A DNA stretch of 6,567 nucleotides, from assembly GCA_024742655.1 (NCBI GenBank), contig JANSYB010000129.1, positions 1 through 6,567 of the forward strand, given 5' to 3'. Positions 1-6,472 of this stretch are shown here, piece after piece (the first letter of the stretch is position 1; every line of letters starts with the position of its first letter). The notes under the pieces were generated by a model that was not told where the DNA came from, searched no databases, and saw only the letters and a program-made list of their open reading frames with translations. The position numbers and the translations under genes were made by a program. Source of the DNA: Paracoccaceae bacterium (GTDB lineage Bacteria > Pseudomonadota > Alphaproteobacteria > Rhodobacterales > Rhodobacteraceae).

Positions 1-2874
1 GGTCAGCACGATATCCGAGGTGATGCAGATATCCTCGAAATCCACCGATTTCAGAAGGCTCAGCACCTCGGCATCGGCCACATGCACCACCGGCGCGGCC
101 TCCAGCGAGGCGCCAATCACCTTGTCGGTGCGCTGCACCTCAAGGGCGGCGGTCACGGCGCGGCGCGCCCGGCGCACTTGCGCCCATTTCGCCGCCAGTG
201 CCTCATCCAGCCAATCCGCCGGCGTCTCGGGGATATCCACCAGATGCACGCTGCTCTCCTCTCCCGGGAAGCGCGACAGCCAGACCTCTTCCATCGTGAA
301 AACCAGAACCGGCGCCAGCCACGTGGTCAGCCGGTGAAACAGCAGGTCCATCACCGTGCGCGCCGCCCGGCGGCGCGGCGTGTCGCCGTCACAGTAAAGC
401 GCGTCCTTGCGGATGTCGAAATAGAACGCGCTAAGCTCAACCGTGCAGAAATTGAACAGCGCCTGGAACACGCCCTGGAAATCATAGGCGGCATAGCCCG
501 TGCGCACCCGTTCATCCAGTTCGGCCAGCCGGTGCAGCACCCAGCGTTCCAGCTCCGGCATATCCGCGGGCTCAACCCGGTCCTCTTCGCGGAAATGGCT
601 GAGCGCCCCCAGCATGAAGCGCATCGTGTTGCGCAAACGCCGGTAGCCGTCAGCGGTGCCTTTCAGGATCTCCGGCCCGATGCGCAGGTCGGCGGTGTAA
701 TCCGACTGCGCCACCCAGAGCCTCAGGATATCGGCGCCGTATTGCTGCACGACCTCGTCGGGGGCCACGGTGTTGCCCAGCGACTTGGACATCTTGTTGC
801 CCTTCTCGTCGAGGGTGAACCCATGTGTCAGCACGCCCCGATAGGGCGCGCGACCGATGGTCCCGCAAGCCTGCAGCATCGAGGAGTGGAACCAGCCGCG
901 ATGCTGGTCGGTGCCTTCGAGATAGAGATCGGCCAGCCCGTCCTCGGACCCATCCTCGCGGTCGCGCAGAACGAAGGCATGGGTGGAGCCGCTGTCGAAC
1001 CACACGTCGAGGATGTCGTCGACCTTCTCCCATTCACTGGGGTCATAGTCATTGCCGAGGAAGCGTTCCTTGGCGCCGGGCTTGTACCACGCATCCGCGC
1101 CCTCGGCCTCGAACGCATCGAGGATGCGGGCATTCACAGCTTCGTCGCGCAGCAGGTAATCGGGATCGGTGGGCAGCGCGCCCTTTTTCACGAAACAGGT
1201 CAGCGGCACACCCCAGGCCCGCTGGCGCGACAGCACCCAGTCGGGCCGCGCCTCGATCATGGAGTACAGCCGGTTGCGACCGGTGCGCGGCGTCCATGCC
1301 ACAAGCTCGTCGATCGAGCGCAGCGCGCGTTCGCGGATCGTGGTGCCATAGGTGTCCTGCCCGTCGCCCACCTTGCGGTCGATGGCGGCGAACCATTGCG
1401 GCGTGTTGCGGTAGATCACCGGCGCCTTGGAGCGCCAGGAATGGGGGTAGGAGTGCTTGATCTTGCCGCGCGCCAGCAGGCCGCCCACGTCGGCCAGCTT
1501 GTTGATGACGGCGGTGTTGGCGTCGCCCTCCTTGCCCTTGCGGCTGAGGATATAGGTGCCGCCGAAGAACGGCAGGTCCGGCCGGAACGATCCATCATCC
1601 ATCACGTTGTAGGTGATGACCTGCTCCAGCATACCAAGGTCACGGTAGAGCTCATACTCGTCCATCCCGTGCGAGGGCGCGCAGTGAACAAAACCGGTGC
1701 CTTCCTCGTCGGTCACGAAATCGGCCGCGCGGAAATCGCGCAGATCGTCCCATTCGCCCTGTCCGCCTTCGGCGCCGGCGAGGGGATGGGCGAGGCTCAG
1801 GCCCGACAACTCGTCTGCTGTCACATCGCGCACGCGGGTCCACTGATCCGGCTCCAGCCGGGCACGCGCCATCACGTCGCCGGCGAGCTTGTCGGCGAGG
1901 ATGTACTTGTCCCCGACCTTGGCCCAGCATTCCTCGGGCGCGCCGGTGACCTCGTAGAGGCCATAGGCGATCTCGGCCCCGAAAACGACGGCCTTGTTCG
2001 AGGGGATGGTCCAGGGGGTCGTGGTCCAGATCACCACGTGTGCGCCCTTAAGTGACATGTGTGGTTCAAGGTAATCGCGAACAGCCTGCGGAGCCGCTTC
2101 CGCGTCAAGTCCCTGAGATAACTCCGTGAACTTCTCATCGTTCAATGTCTGGATATATTCATCCGGAGAACCGGCGCTCAGATCAGACTCATCCGCGACC
2201 TCGAACTTCACCCAGATGGTGAAGCTTTCCTTGTCGTGATACTCGACCTCGGCCTCGGCCAGCGCGGTCTTCTCGATGGGCGACCACATCACCGGCTTGG
2301 AACCTTGGTAAAGCGTGCCGTTCATCAGGAATTTCTGAAATTCCTCGGCGATGATCCGCTCGGACCGGTAATCCATCGTCAGGTAGGGCTTCGACCATTT
2401 TCCGGTCACGCCCAGGCGCTTGAACTCATCGCGCTGGATGTCGATCCAGCCTTCGGCGAATTTCCGGCATTCCTGGCGAAAGTCGACAACGTCGACCTCG
2501 TCCTTGTTGCGGCCCTTCTTGCGGTACTCTTCCTCGATCTTCCATTCGATCGGCAAGCCGTGACAATCCCAGCCGGGGATATAGCGCGCATCGCGCCCCA
2601 TCATCTGCTGGGACCGCACGACCATGTCCTTGAGGATCTTGTTGAGCGCGTGACCGATATGCAGGTGCCCGTTGGCATAGGGCGGGCCGTCATGCAGGGT
2701 AAAGGGGGTGCGGTTGCCCTCGGCCCTGGCCTTCTCGCGCAGGCGCGTGTACAGGCGCAGGTCGGTCCAGCGCTCCAGCCATTCGGGCTCTCGTTTCGGC
2801 AGGCCCGCGCGCATCGGGAAATCGGTCTGCGGCAGGTTCAGCGTGTCTTTGTATTCGGGTGTGTCGGCGCACAT
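1..2874 (-). CDS. ileS: Isoleucyl-tRNA synthetase (IleRS), 3' end cut off by the window
   Basis: Class Ia aminoacyl-tRNA synthetase that charges tRNA(Ile) with isoleucine in the cytoplasm and edits misactivated valine. The frame is open for 958 codons with no stop before the left edge. Visible landmarks: HDGPPYANGHLHIGH at residues 61-75 (HIGH at 72-75); editing (CP1) domain with the Thr-rich peptide WTTTPWT at 283-289 and Asn293; the GTGFVHCAPSHGMDEY segment from 392, with Asp405 matching the E. coli editing Asp342; SRQRAWG near 550; GTDQHRGWF at 654-662; KMSKS at 694-698; then the helical anticodon-binding domain. The C-terminal Zn-binding tail of bacterial IleRS is not reached; about 50-60 residues are probably missing. 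The ATG start is supported by AAGGA 8 bases upstream and by the family-like beginning MCADTPEYKDTLNLPQTDFP. Compared with E. coli numbering (from memory) the protein is longer by about 35 residues before the Thr-rich peptide. That extra length coincides with residues 227-278, where codon use is atypical. Confidence 0.98.
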   Translation of the reverse strand, partial: MCADTPEYKDTLNLPQTDFPMRAGLPKREPEWLERWTDLRLYTRLREKARAEGNRTPFTLHDGPPYANGHLHIGHALNKILKDMVVRSQQMMGRDARYIPGWDCHGLPIEWKIEEEYRKKGRNKDEVDVVDFRQECRKFAEGWIDIQRDEFKRLGVTGKWSKPYLTMDYRSERIIAEEFQKFLMNGTLYQGSKPVMWSPIEKTALAEAEVEYHDKESFTIWVKFEVADESDLSAGSPDEYIQTLNDEKFTELSQGLDAEAAPQAVRDYLEPHMSLKGAHVVIWTTTPWTIPSNKAVVFGAEIAYGLYEVTGAPEECWAKVGDKYILADKLAGDVMARARLEPDQWTRVRDVTADELSGLSLAHPLAGAEGGQGEWDDLRDFRAADFVTDEEGTGFVHCAPSHGMDEYELYRDLGMLEQVITYNVMDDGSFRPDLPFFGGTYILSRKGKEGDANTAVINKLADVGGLLARGKIKHSYPHSWRSKAPVIYRNTPQWFAAIDRKVGDGQDTYGTTIRERALRSIDELVAWTPRTGRNRLYSMIEARPDWVLSRQRAWGVPLTCFVKKGALPTDPDYLLRDEAVNARILDAFEAEGADAWYKPGAKERFLGNDYDPSEWEKVDDILDVWFDSGSTHAFVLRDREDGSEDGLADLYLEGTDQHRGWFHSSMLQACGTIGRAPYRGVLTHGFTLDEKGNKMSKSLGNTVAPDEVVQQYGADILRLWVAQSDYTADLRIGPEILKGTADGYRRLRNTMRFMLGALSHFREEDRVEPADMPELERWVLHRLAELDERVRTGYAAYDFQGVFQALFNFCTVELSAFYFDIRKDALYCDGDTPRRRAARTVMDLLFHRLTTWLAPVLVFTMEEVWLSRFPGEESSVHLVDIPETPADWLDEALAAKWAQVRRARRAVTAALEVQRTDKVIGASLEAAPVVHVADAEVLSLLKSVDFEDICITSDIVLT
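2041..2196 (-). other. Compositionally atypical segment inside the ileS editing-domain region
   Basis: This stretch encodes residues 227-278 of IleRS, just before the Thr-rich editing peptide. It is in frame and acidic/polar (for example ADESDLSAGSPDEY and QTLNDEKFTELSQGLDAEA). Positions 2041-2200 count to about 54% GC, and 2101-2160 only 45%, in a gene generally above 60%. Codons such as TTA, TCT, CTT, GGA, ACA, CCA, GTT and GCT cluster here, while flanking codons are mostly GCC, GGC, CTG and ACC. The segment sits where the protein is longer than the E. coli enzyme, so it looks like a lineage-specific loop insertion in CP1. The atypical composition is directly visible; the insertion reading is inference. 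Confidence 0.7.
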
Positions 2875-2882
2875 GGGTGACG

Positions 2883-2887
2883 TCCTT
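2883..2887 (-). promoter_or_regulatory. ileS ribosome binding site in a small hairpin loop
   Basis: The minus strand reads AAGGA, 8 bases before the ileS ATG, which fixes the start. It lies in the 7-base loop (AAAGGAC, 2882-2888) of a potential 5-bp stem GTGAC/GTCAC (2889-2893 with 2877-2881). The stem is short and may be incidental. Confidence 0.75.
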
Positions 2888-2944
2888 TGTCACTTGGATC
2901 TTGTCAGGGATGGGAGAGGCGGCGCGGGGTCCCATACGCCTTGT

Positions 2945-2975
2945 CCCGGCGGCTCGAATGTTTCAGAGCGCCGGG
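2945..2975. repeat. GC-rich inverted repeat in the ileS leader
   Basis: The arms are CCCGGCGGCTC (2945-2955) and GAGCGCCGGG (2966-2975), separated by 10 bases. They pair over 10 bp with one bulged base. On the ileS strand this would form a stable hairpin about 70 bases before the start codon. No T-run follows on either strand, so it is not a standard intrinsic terminator. It could be a leader-structure element, an mRNA-stabilising hairpin or a protein binding site. Confidence 0.55.
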
Positions 2976-3020
2976 CATGTAATTCGAATGATGATCGCGA
3001 ACGGATGCGTCATGGGGCGC

Positions 3021-3049
3021 GTTATAGGCCGCGTGTTTCGCGGCGTCCA
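3021..3049 (-). promoter_or_regulatory. Candidate sigma70-type promoter for ileS
   Basis: On the minus strand TGGACG (3044-3049; four of six matches to TTGACA) is followed after exactly 17 bases by TATAAC (3021-3026; five of six matches to TATAAT). Transcription from here would give a leader of about 140 bases containing the hairpin at 2945-2975. The position between divergent genes fits, but the call rests on consensus matching only. Confidence 0.45.
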
Positions 3050-3095
3050 GAGGCGGGGATTGCCTATTGCGATGCGACGCGCCACATAAGAGAGC

Positions 3096-3506
3096 ATGAC
3101 CAGCGCCCTGCCCCCACGCTTCGAGATCACGCGCCCCGAGATCGAGCGCGTCGTCGCGGCCTTTTACGCGGCGGTGCGAAACCATCCCGGGCTGGCGCCG
3201 GTTTTTGCCGTGCATGTCGAGGACTGGCCGGCGCACGAGGCCCGGGTGGCGGATTTCTGGGCCAACACGATCCTGCATGAACGCGGCTATAACGGCAATG
3301 TCCTGCGCAGCCATGTGCGCGCGGGCAATGTCCAGCCCGGCATGTTCTCGACCTGGCTGGGCCTTTTCGACAGTGTTCTGCGCACTGAATTGACCAACGA
3401 TCAGGCCGCTGCCTGGTCGGATCTGGCCCACCGGATCGGCAACACGCTGCGTGCCGGTGTCGTGGAACGGGAAACACTCGCCGGCGGCGTCCCGAAACTG
3501 CGCTAG
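3096..3506 (+). CDS. Group III truncated haemoglobin
   Basis: Small cytoplasmic haem protein of 136 residues, the usual length for group III (P-class) truncated globins such as Campylobacter Ctb. Landmarks align with that family: FY with Tyr24 at B10; P-G-L-A-P-V-F at 31-37; EDWPAHEARVADFW with His47 at E7; the R-G-Y-N-G segment (63-67) leading to the proximal haem ligand His73 (F8) in LRSHV; and MFSTWLGLF with Trp87 at G8. The Tyr B10/Trp G8 pair is the distal hydrogen-bonding pattern of the group. It has no signal peptide or membrane segment. It starts at ATG, a few bases after a weak AGAGAG, and ends in TAG. It is divergent from ileS and convergent with the ycjF-like gene, so it is probably monocistronic. 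The fold assignment is firm. The physiological role (oxygen, NO or peroxide chemistry) cannot be read from the sequence, and I saw no clear FNR- or NsrR-type site upstream. Confidence 0.95.
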   Translation: MTSALPPRFEITRPEIERVVAAFYAAVRNHPGLAPVFAVHVEDWPAHEARVADFWANTILHERGYNGNVLRSHVRAGNVQPGMFSTWLGLFDSVLRTELTNDQAAAWSDLAHRIGNTLRAGVVERETLAGGVPKLR

Positions 3507-3511
3507 GCGAA

Positions 3512-3533
3512 AGATTTTTCGTACGAAAAATCT
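3512..3533. terminator. Perfect 22-base AT-rich palindrome after the globin gene, probable terminator arm
   Basis: A 22-base perfect palindrome begins 5 bases after the globin stop codon. Its core is TTTTTCGTACGAAAAA. As RNA it forms a 9-bp stem with a GUAC tetraloop. It is strikingly AT-rich for this genome and directly precedes a second inverted repeat. For minus-strand transcripts leaving the ycjF-like gene, its left half supplies a T5 run just after the second hairpin. A terminator role is inferred from position; it could also be a dispersed palindromic element. Confidence 0.55.
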
Positions 3534-3534
3534 C

Positions 3535-3563
3535 GGCAAGAAAATTGGTATAATTTTCTTGCC
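3535..3563. terminator. Perfect 12-bp hairpin at the convergent gene ends, probable bidirectional terminator
   Basis: The arms are GGCAAGAAAATT (3535-3546) and AATTTTCTTGCC (3552-3563), perfectly complementary around a 5-base loop, with the hairpin ending one base beyond the stop codon of the ycjF-like gene. On the minus strand the sequence continues GAGATTTTT, giving hairpin plus T-run in the order of an intrinsic terminator. On the plus strand the hairpin lies 28 bases after the globin stop. A shared terminator is the simplest reading. Confidence 0.65.
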
Positions 3564-3564
3564 C

Positions 3565-4563
3565 TCATGCTTTTCCGAACAGCCCCGTCAGCGCACGTTT
3601 GACCAACCCCGTGACCGACGGACGTTTCGACCGGATAAAGGGCACCGGCCGGCACACCTCCATCGCGGCCACGCCGACCCGCGCGGTCAATGCCCCGTTC
3701 ACGATGCCCTCGCCGAACCGGCGCGAAATCCTGGACAGCACACCGCCCCCGGCGACCGAACCGATAAGGTCATCGCCGACCGCGACCGCACCCGTGGCCA
3801 CCAGATGCGTCATCACCGCACGCGTCAGCCGCCATCCGCCCAGTACGCCCGAGCGCCCGCCATATACCTCGGCGATCCGGCGGATCATCCGAAGGTTGGC
3901 TGTCAGCGCGGCGATCACATCGGCAAAGGCGAGGGGCACAATTGCCGTGACCGTCGCCACCTGTCGGGACGCGGCTTCGATCTCCTTGCTGGCGGCCATG
4001 TCCAGCGGTGTCAGAAGTTCGATTTCCGCCAGCGCCAGAAGATCCGCCGCATCCACCGCTTCGGCGGCATGCGTCTTCAGTCTGTCGCGGCCCCATGCTG
4101 TATCACCGCGCCCAGCATAGAGACCTGTGAGGTCGGCAACGACCGCCCGGGCCTTGTTCAGATCGTTTTCAGCCAGCGCCGAATCCGCCTCCCGGTGCAG
4201 CCGGTCGATGCGCGCAAGACGCGAGAACGCCGCCAGTTCACGCAGGATGATGGCAAGGCAGACCAGAGCGAACGCGATGACAAGCGCCGTGACCGTATAC
4301 CCCAAGGCGGGCATGCGCTCGATCAGCCCGGTGATGAAATCCCACGCGGCCACCGACACGACGGCCCCGACAAGCGCCATCGCCAATCCCCAGAAGAGTC
4401 GCGCCAGCCGCGAGGGACCGCGTGCCGCCAGCGTCGCGGCGGCCTGCATCGCGCGCCCCTCGGGCGGGGTCGGCATGTCCAAATCGGGAACCGTTGGCGC
4501 CTCCGCGGGGCTGGGACCGATTTCCCTGTCTTCAAGATCAATCAGGATCGGACCCTTTGTCAT
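3565..4563 (-). CDS. ycjF: YcjF-like inner-membrane protein (TIGR01620 / DUF697 type)
   Basis: Protein of 332 residues, close to E. coli YcjF in size and layout. It has an acidic, proline-rich cytoplasmic N-terminus (1-50), a first membrane segment at about 56-78, a second at about 89-109, a charged helical stretch at about 110-200, and a C-terminal DUF697-like region (about 200-310) rich in Ala/Val/Gly, with ADVIAALTANLRMIRRIAEVYGG and later EGIVNGALTARVGVAAMEVCRP. The biochemical function of the family is not established. It is usually encoded beside the YcjX NTPase, with which it is presumed to act at the membrane. The chosen ATG overlaps the acetyltransferase stop in ATGA and has AGGG 7 bases upstream. 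A longer in-frame start at 4968 would overlap the acetyltransferase almost entirely and gives arginine/proline-rich sequence unlike the family. The gene is last in the unit, followed directly by the hairpin at 3535-3563. Confidence 0.93.
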   Translation of the reverse strand: MTKGPILIDLEDREIGPSPAEAPTVPDLDMPTPPEGRAMQAAATLAARGPSRLARLFWGLAMALVGAVVSVAAWDFITGLIERMPALGYTVTALVIAFALVCLAIILRELAAFSRLARIDRLHREADSALAENDLNKARAVVADLTGLYAGRGDTAWGRDRLKTHAAEAVDAADLLALAEIELLTPLDMAASKEIEAASRQVATVTAIVPLAFADVIAALTANLRMIRRIAEVYGGRSGVLGGWRLTRAVMTHLVATGAVAVGDDLIGSVAGGGVLSRISRRFGEGIVNGALTARVGVAAMEVCRPVPFIRSKRPSVTGLVKRALTGLFGKA

Positions 4564-5009
4564 GGCTCTGCCCTGCGTTCCGGGGGCCAGACCATCAGGA
4601 TGTCCGGCAGGTTGGCATCGTTGCCCGCGCCCCGGGCCCGGGTCTTCTCGGCGAATCCGGCACGGATGTAGAAACGGCGGGCGCTGCGGTTCTGCTCGAG
4701 CACCCACAGATCCAGCGCGCCGACGCGTGCCTTTGCCTCGGCCAGCAGCGCACGGCCGATACCTTGCCCCTGGGCGCGGGGATGGACGTAGAGCGCATGC
4801 ACCATGTGTCCGTCTCGCACGAGAAAGCCCGCCGGACCGGCAGCATCGGCAAGGTAACGCACCCGGCCACGCATCGTCACGCGGGCGAGCGCAAGAAAAT
4901 CGGCCAGCCCGTTGGGAATGCCCGGCAGGCCGGGTGTGGTGTGGGTCGCCGAACGCAGGATGGCCCACAGGTGCGGCAAGTGGTGCAGGCGGGCGGGTCG
5001 CGGGGTCAC
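4560..5009 (-). CDS. GNAT-family N-acetyltransferase
   Basis: Protein of 149 residues with a single GNAT domain, predicted to transfer the acetyl group of acetyl-CoA to an amine. Motif A is clear: MVHALYVHPRAQGQGIGRALLAEAK, with the pyrophosphate-binding R-x-x-G-x-G at Arg78-Gly83 and Gly85. Motif B follows as LEQNRSARRFYIRAGFAEK (104-122), including the Asn and Tyr common in the acetyl-CoA site. The substrate cannot be assigned; the N-terminal substrate-binding part is not recognisable as RimI or an antibiotic acetyltransferase. The start is GTG, overlapping the ycjX stop as GTGA, with GGAGA 6 bases upstream inside ycjX. The stop overlaps the ycjF-like ATG as ATGA. It is therefore translated as the middle gene of a tight three-gene unit, which suggests co-regulation and perhaps a functional link with the YcjX/YcjF pair. 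Confidence 0.93.
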   Translation of the reverse strand: MTPRPARLHHLPHLWAILRSATHTTPGLPGIPNGLADFLALARVTMRGRVRYLADAAGPAGFLVRDGHMVHALYVHPRAQGQGIGRALLAEAKARVGALDLWVLEQNRSARRFYIRAGFAEKTRARGAGNDANLPDILMVWPPERRAEP

Positions 5010-6421
5010 AGGCGGTCTCCGATCAGGAATTGCGCGGCACGGTCCAGCCGGATATGTGGCGGCCCCTCGCCGGGTTTGAGAGACACACGCGCAGGGGCGA
5101 AGCGCATCACCTCGTAATCGGCGTCAAGCCAGGTTTCCGCCCCGTCACGCGCCGGACTCAGCAGCCGCCCGGGATCCTCGGGCAGCGCACCGGGATAGAA
5201 CGCCGCCTGTTTGCCCGTGTCCAGCAGCCTGCCCCGTACGCAATCCAGCGGCGCTCCCTCATGGGAAATCGTTTCCTCTGTCGTCGCGCGCAGCGCCGCG
5301 ATAGCCATGGCCGAAGTCTGCGCGCCGGCAAAATCGGCCCGGTCGCGGGCATCGCGCATCAGGGCCTCGACGATGCCGGTCAGATGGGCATGTTGCGCAT
5401 GGTGCAGATGATCCGCCTTGGTGGCCGCGAACAGGATCTTTTCCACCCTCCGCCCCAGCAAAAGTCGCGACAGGAACGCATTGCGCCCGGGCCGGAAGGC
5501 CCCGAGGATATCGGCCATGGCCCGGCGCATGTCCTCGACCGCCTGCGGCCCGCCATGGATCGCGCCCAGCACGTCGACCAGGACAACCTGCCGATCGATC
5601 CGGGCAAAGTGATCGCGAAAGAACGGCTTGACCACCTCGCGTTTGTACGCCTCGAAGCGGCGGTCCATCTCGCGCCAGAGCGATTTGCGCGACGCGGACT
5701 CGGGCTGGGTCAACGGGGCGAAGGTCAGAACAGGCGACCCGGCCAGATCGCCCGGCAGCAGGAACCGTCCCGGCGTGCAATCCGACAGCCCCGCCTGCCG
5801 CGCCTGCGACAGATAGCCCGTGAATTGCCGGGCAAGCGCCTGCGCCTGCGGCTCGTCGAGGTGGGCGGTGACATCGGTCTGCCGGGCGAGGTCGAGGTAA
5901 CCGGACGCTTGCGGGCGATACTGCATGCGCGAAAGCGTCTCCTGCGACCAGGCGGCATAGGATTTGTCCAGCAGGCCCAGATCGAGCAGCCATTCACCGG
6001 GGTAATCCACGATATCCAGATGCACCGTGCGCGGCCCCTGCAGACCCGACAGCAAGCCCGTCGGGCGCACCCGCAGCGACAGGCGCAATTCCGACACCGC
6101 GCAGGTGCTGTCGGGCCAGTGCGGCTCGGCCCCGGTGAGGGCGGCAAGATGGGTCTCGTAATCGAACCTAGGGACCGTATCGTCGGGCTGTGGCTGCAGA
6201 TAAGCGGCCGAAATGCGCCCCTCCGCCACCGCCGTCAGCCCCGCCAGGCGCGAACGGTTCATCAGGTTGGCCACCAATGACGTGATGAACACCGTCTTGC
6301 CCGCCCGGCTGAGGCCGGTCACGCCCAGCCGGATGACGGGCTCGAAAAACGTCTCCGACACCGTGCCGGCGACGTTCTCGACGCCGCGGGTAATCCCGTC
6401 TGCAATCGTGGTGATGACCAA
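5006..6421 (-). CDS. ycjX: YcjX-like P-loop NTPase (DUF463 family)
   Basis: Protein of 471 residues, against about 465 for E. coli YcjX. Walker A is GLSRAGKT at 36-43, in the family-typical context EPVIRLGVTGLSRAGKTVFITSLVANL. A switch-like DIVDYPGEWLLDL follows at 136-148 with Gly142, then the conserved VLVDVLGAIHGG (280-291), and TKAD at 334-337 in the place of the guanine-specifying N/TKxD. The family is regarded as GTP-binding and stress-linked; in E. coli ycjX belongs to the heat-shock regulon. No signal peptide or membrane span is visible, so it probably reaches the membrane through YcjF. The start is TTG: the reading frame stays open upstream but offers no ATG or GTG close by, GAAGGGGG lies 7 bases before the TTG, and the protein from there (LVITTIADGITRGVEN, initiating with Met) resembles YcjX N-termini. 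It is first in the unit with the acetyltransferase and the ycjF-like gene. Confidence 0.94.
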   Translation of the reverse strand: MVITTIADGITRGVENVAGTVSETFFEPVIRLGVTGLSRAGKTVFITSLVANLMNRSRLAGLTAVAEGRISAAYLQPQPDDTVPRFDYETHLAALTGAEPHWPDSTCAVSELRLSLRVRPTGLLSGLQGPRTVHLDIVDYPGEWLLDLGLLDKSYAAWSQETLSRMQYRPQASGYLDLARQTDVTAHLDEPQAQALARQFTGYLSQARQAGLSDCTPGRFLLPGDLAGSPVLTFAPLTQPESASRKSLWREMDRRFEAYKREVVKPFFRDHFARIDRQVVLVDVLGAIHGGPQAVEDMRRAMADILGAFRPGRNAFLSRLLLGRRVEKILFAATKADHLHHAQHAHLTGIVEALMRDARDRADFAGAQTSAMAIAALRATTEETISHEGAPLDCVRGRLLDTGKQAAFYPGALPEDPGRLLSPARDGAETWLDADYEVMRFAPARVSLKPGEGPPHIRLDRAAQFLIGDRL

Positions 6422-6428
6422 GTGCCTG

Positions 6429-6436
6429 CCCCCTTC
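6429..6436 (-). promoter_or_regulatory. Ribosome binding site deciding the TTG start of ycjX
   Basis: GAAGGGGG on the minus strand ends 7 bases before the TTG. No ATG or GTG is equally well placed, so this site is the main support for a TTG initiation codon. Confidence 0.6.
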
Positions 6437-6442
6437 GGCCTC

Positions 6443-6472
6443 AAGATAGCCACCCGCGCACCCGCATGCCAG
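6443..6472 (-). promoter_or_regulatory. Weak candidate promoter for the ycjX unit
   Basis: CTGGCA (6467-6472) and TATCTT (6443-6448), each with four of six consensus matches, are separated by 18 bases on the minus strand. The predicted transcript would begin next to the ribosome binding site. I found no convincing heat-shock -35 (CTTG) at the right spacing, so control by RpoH, known for E. coli ycjX, is not supported here. Confidence 0.25.

Noticed and set aside
82..2055. A 657-codon open frame on the plus strand
   Set aside because: It lies antisense to ileS, whose minus-strand protein shows all IleRS signature motifs. Long antisense frames are common in GC-rich genes, and the product resembles no protein family.
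2904..2978. Short reading frame of 24 codons in the ileS leader as a possible leader peptide
   Set aside because: It has no ribosome binding site and no isoleucine codons, so it does not fit attenuation control of ileS.
2978..3028. Plus-strand promoter for the globin gene (TGTAAT at 2978-2983 or TATAGG at 3023-3028 as -10)
   Set aside because: Neither has an acceptable -35 at 16-18 bases upstream.
2875..3095. T-box riboswitch for ileS
   Set aside because: I found no T-box consensus, no specifier-loop architecture and no terminator/antiterminator pair, and these elements are not expected in Alphaproteobacteria.
3451..4671. A 406-codon open frame on the plus strand running from inside the globin gene
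   Set aside because: It overlaps the globin end, both inverted repeats and the antisense of the ycjF-like gene; its product is rich in Arg, His and Gln with no recognisable domain.
4564..4968. N-terminal extension of the ycjF-like protein by 135 residues
   Set aside because: It would overlap the GNAT gene in another frame, reads as Arg/Pro/Cys-rich shadow sequence, and ignores the well-placed ATG with its own ribosome binding site.
4127..6280. A 717-codon open frame on the plus strand
   Set aside because: It is antisense to the ycjX/GNAT/ycjF unit, gives a low-complexity arginine/proline/glycine-rich product, and crosses three well-supported genes.
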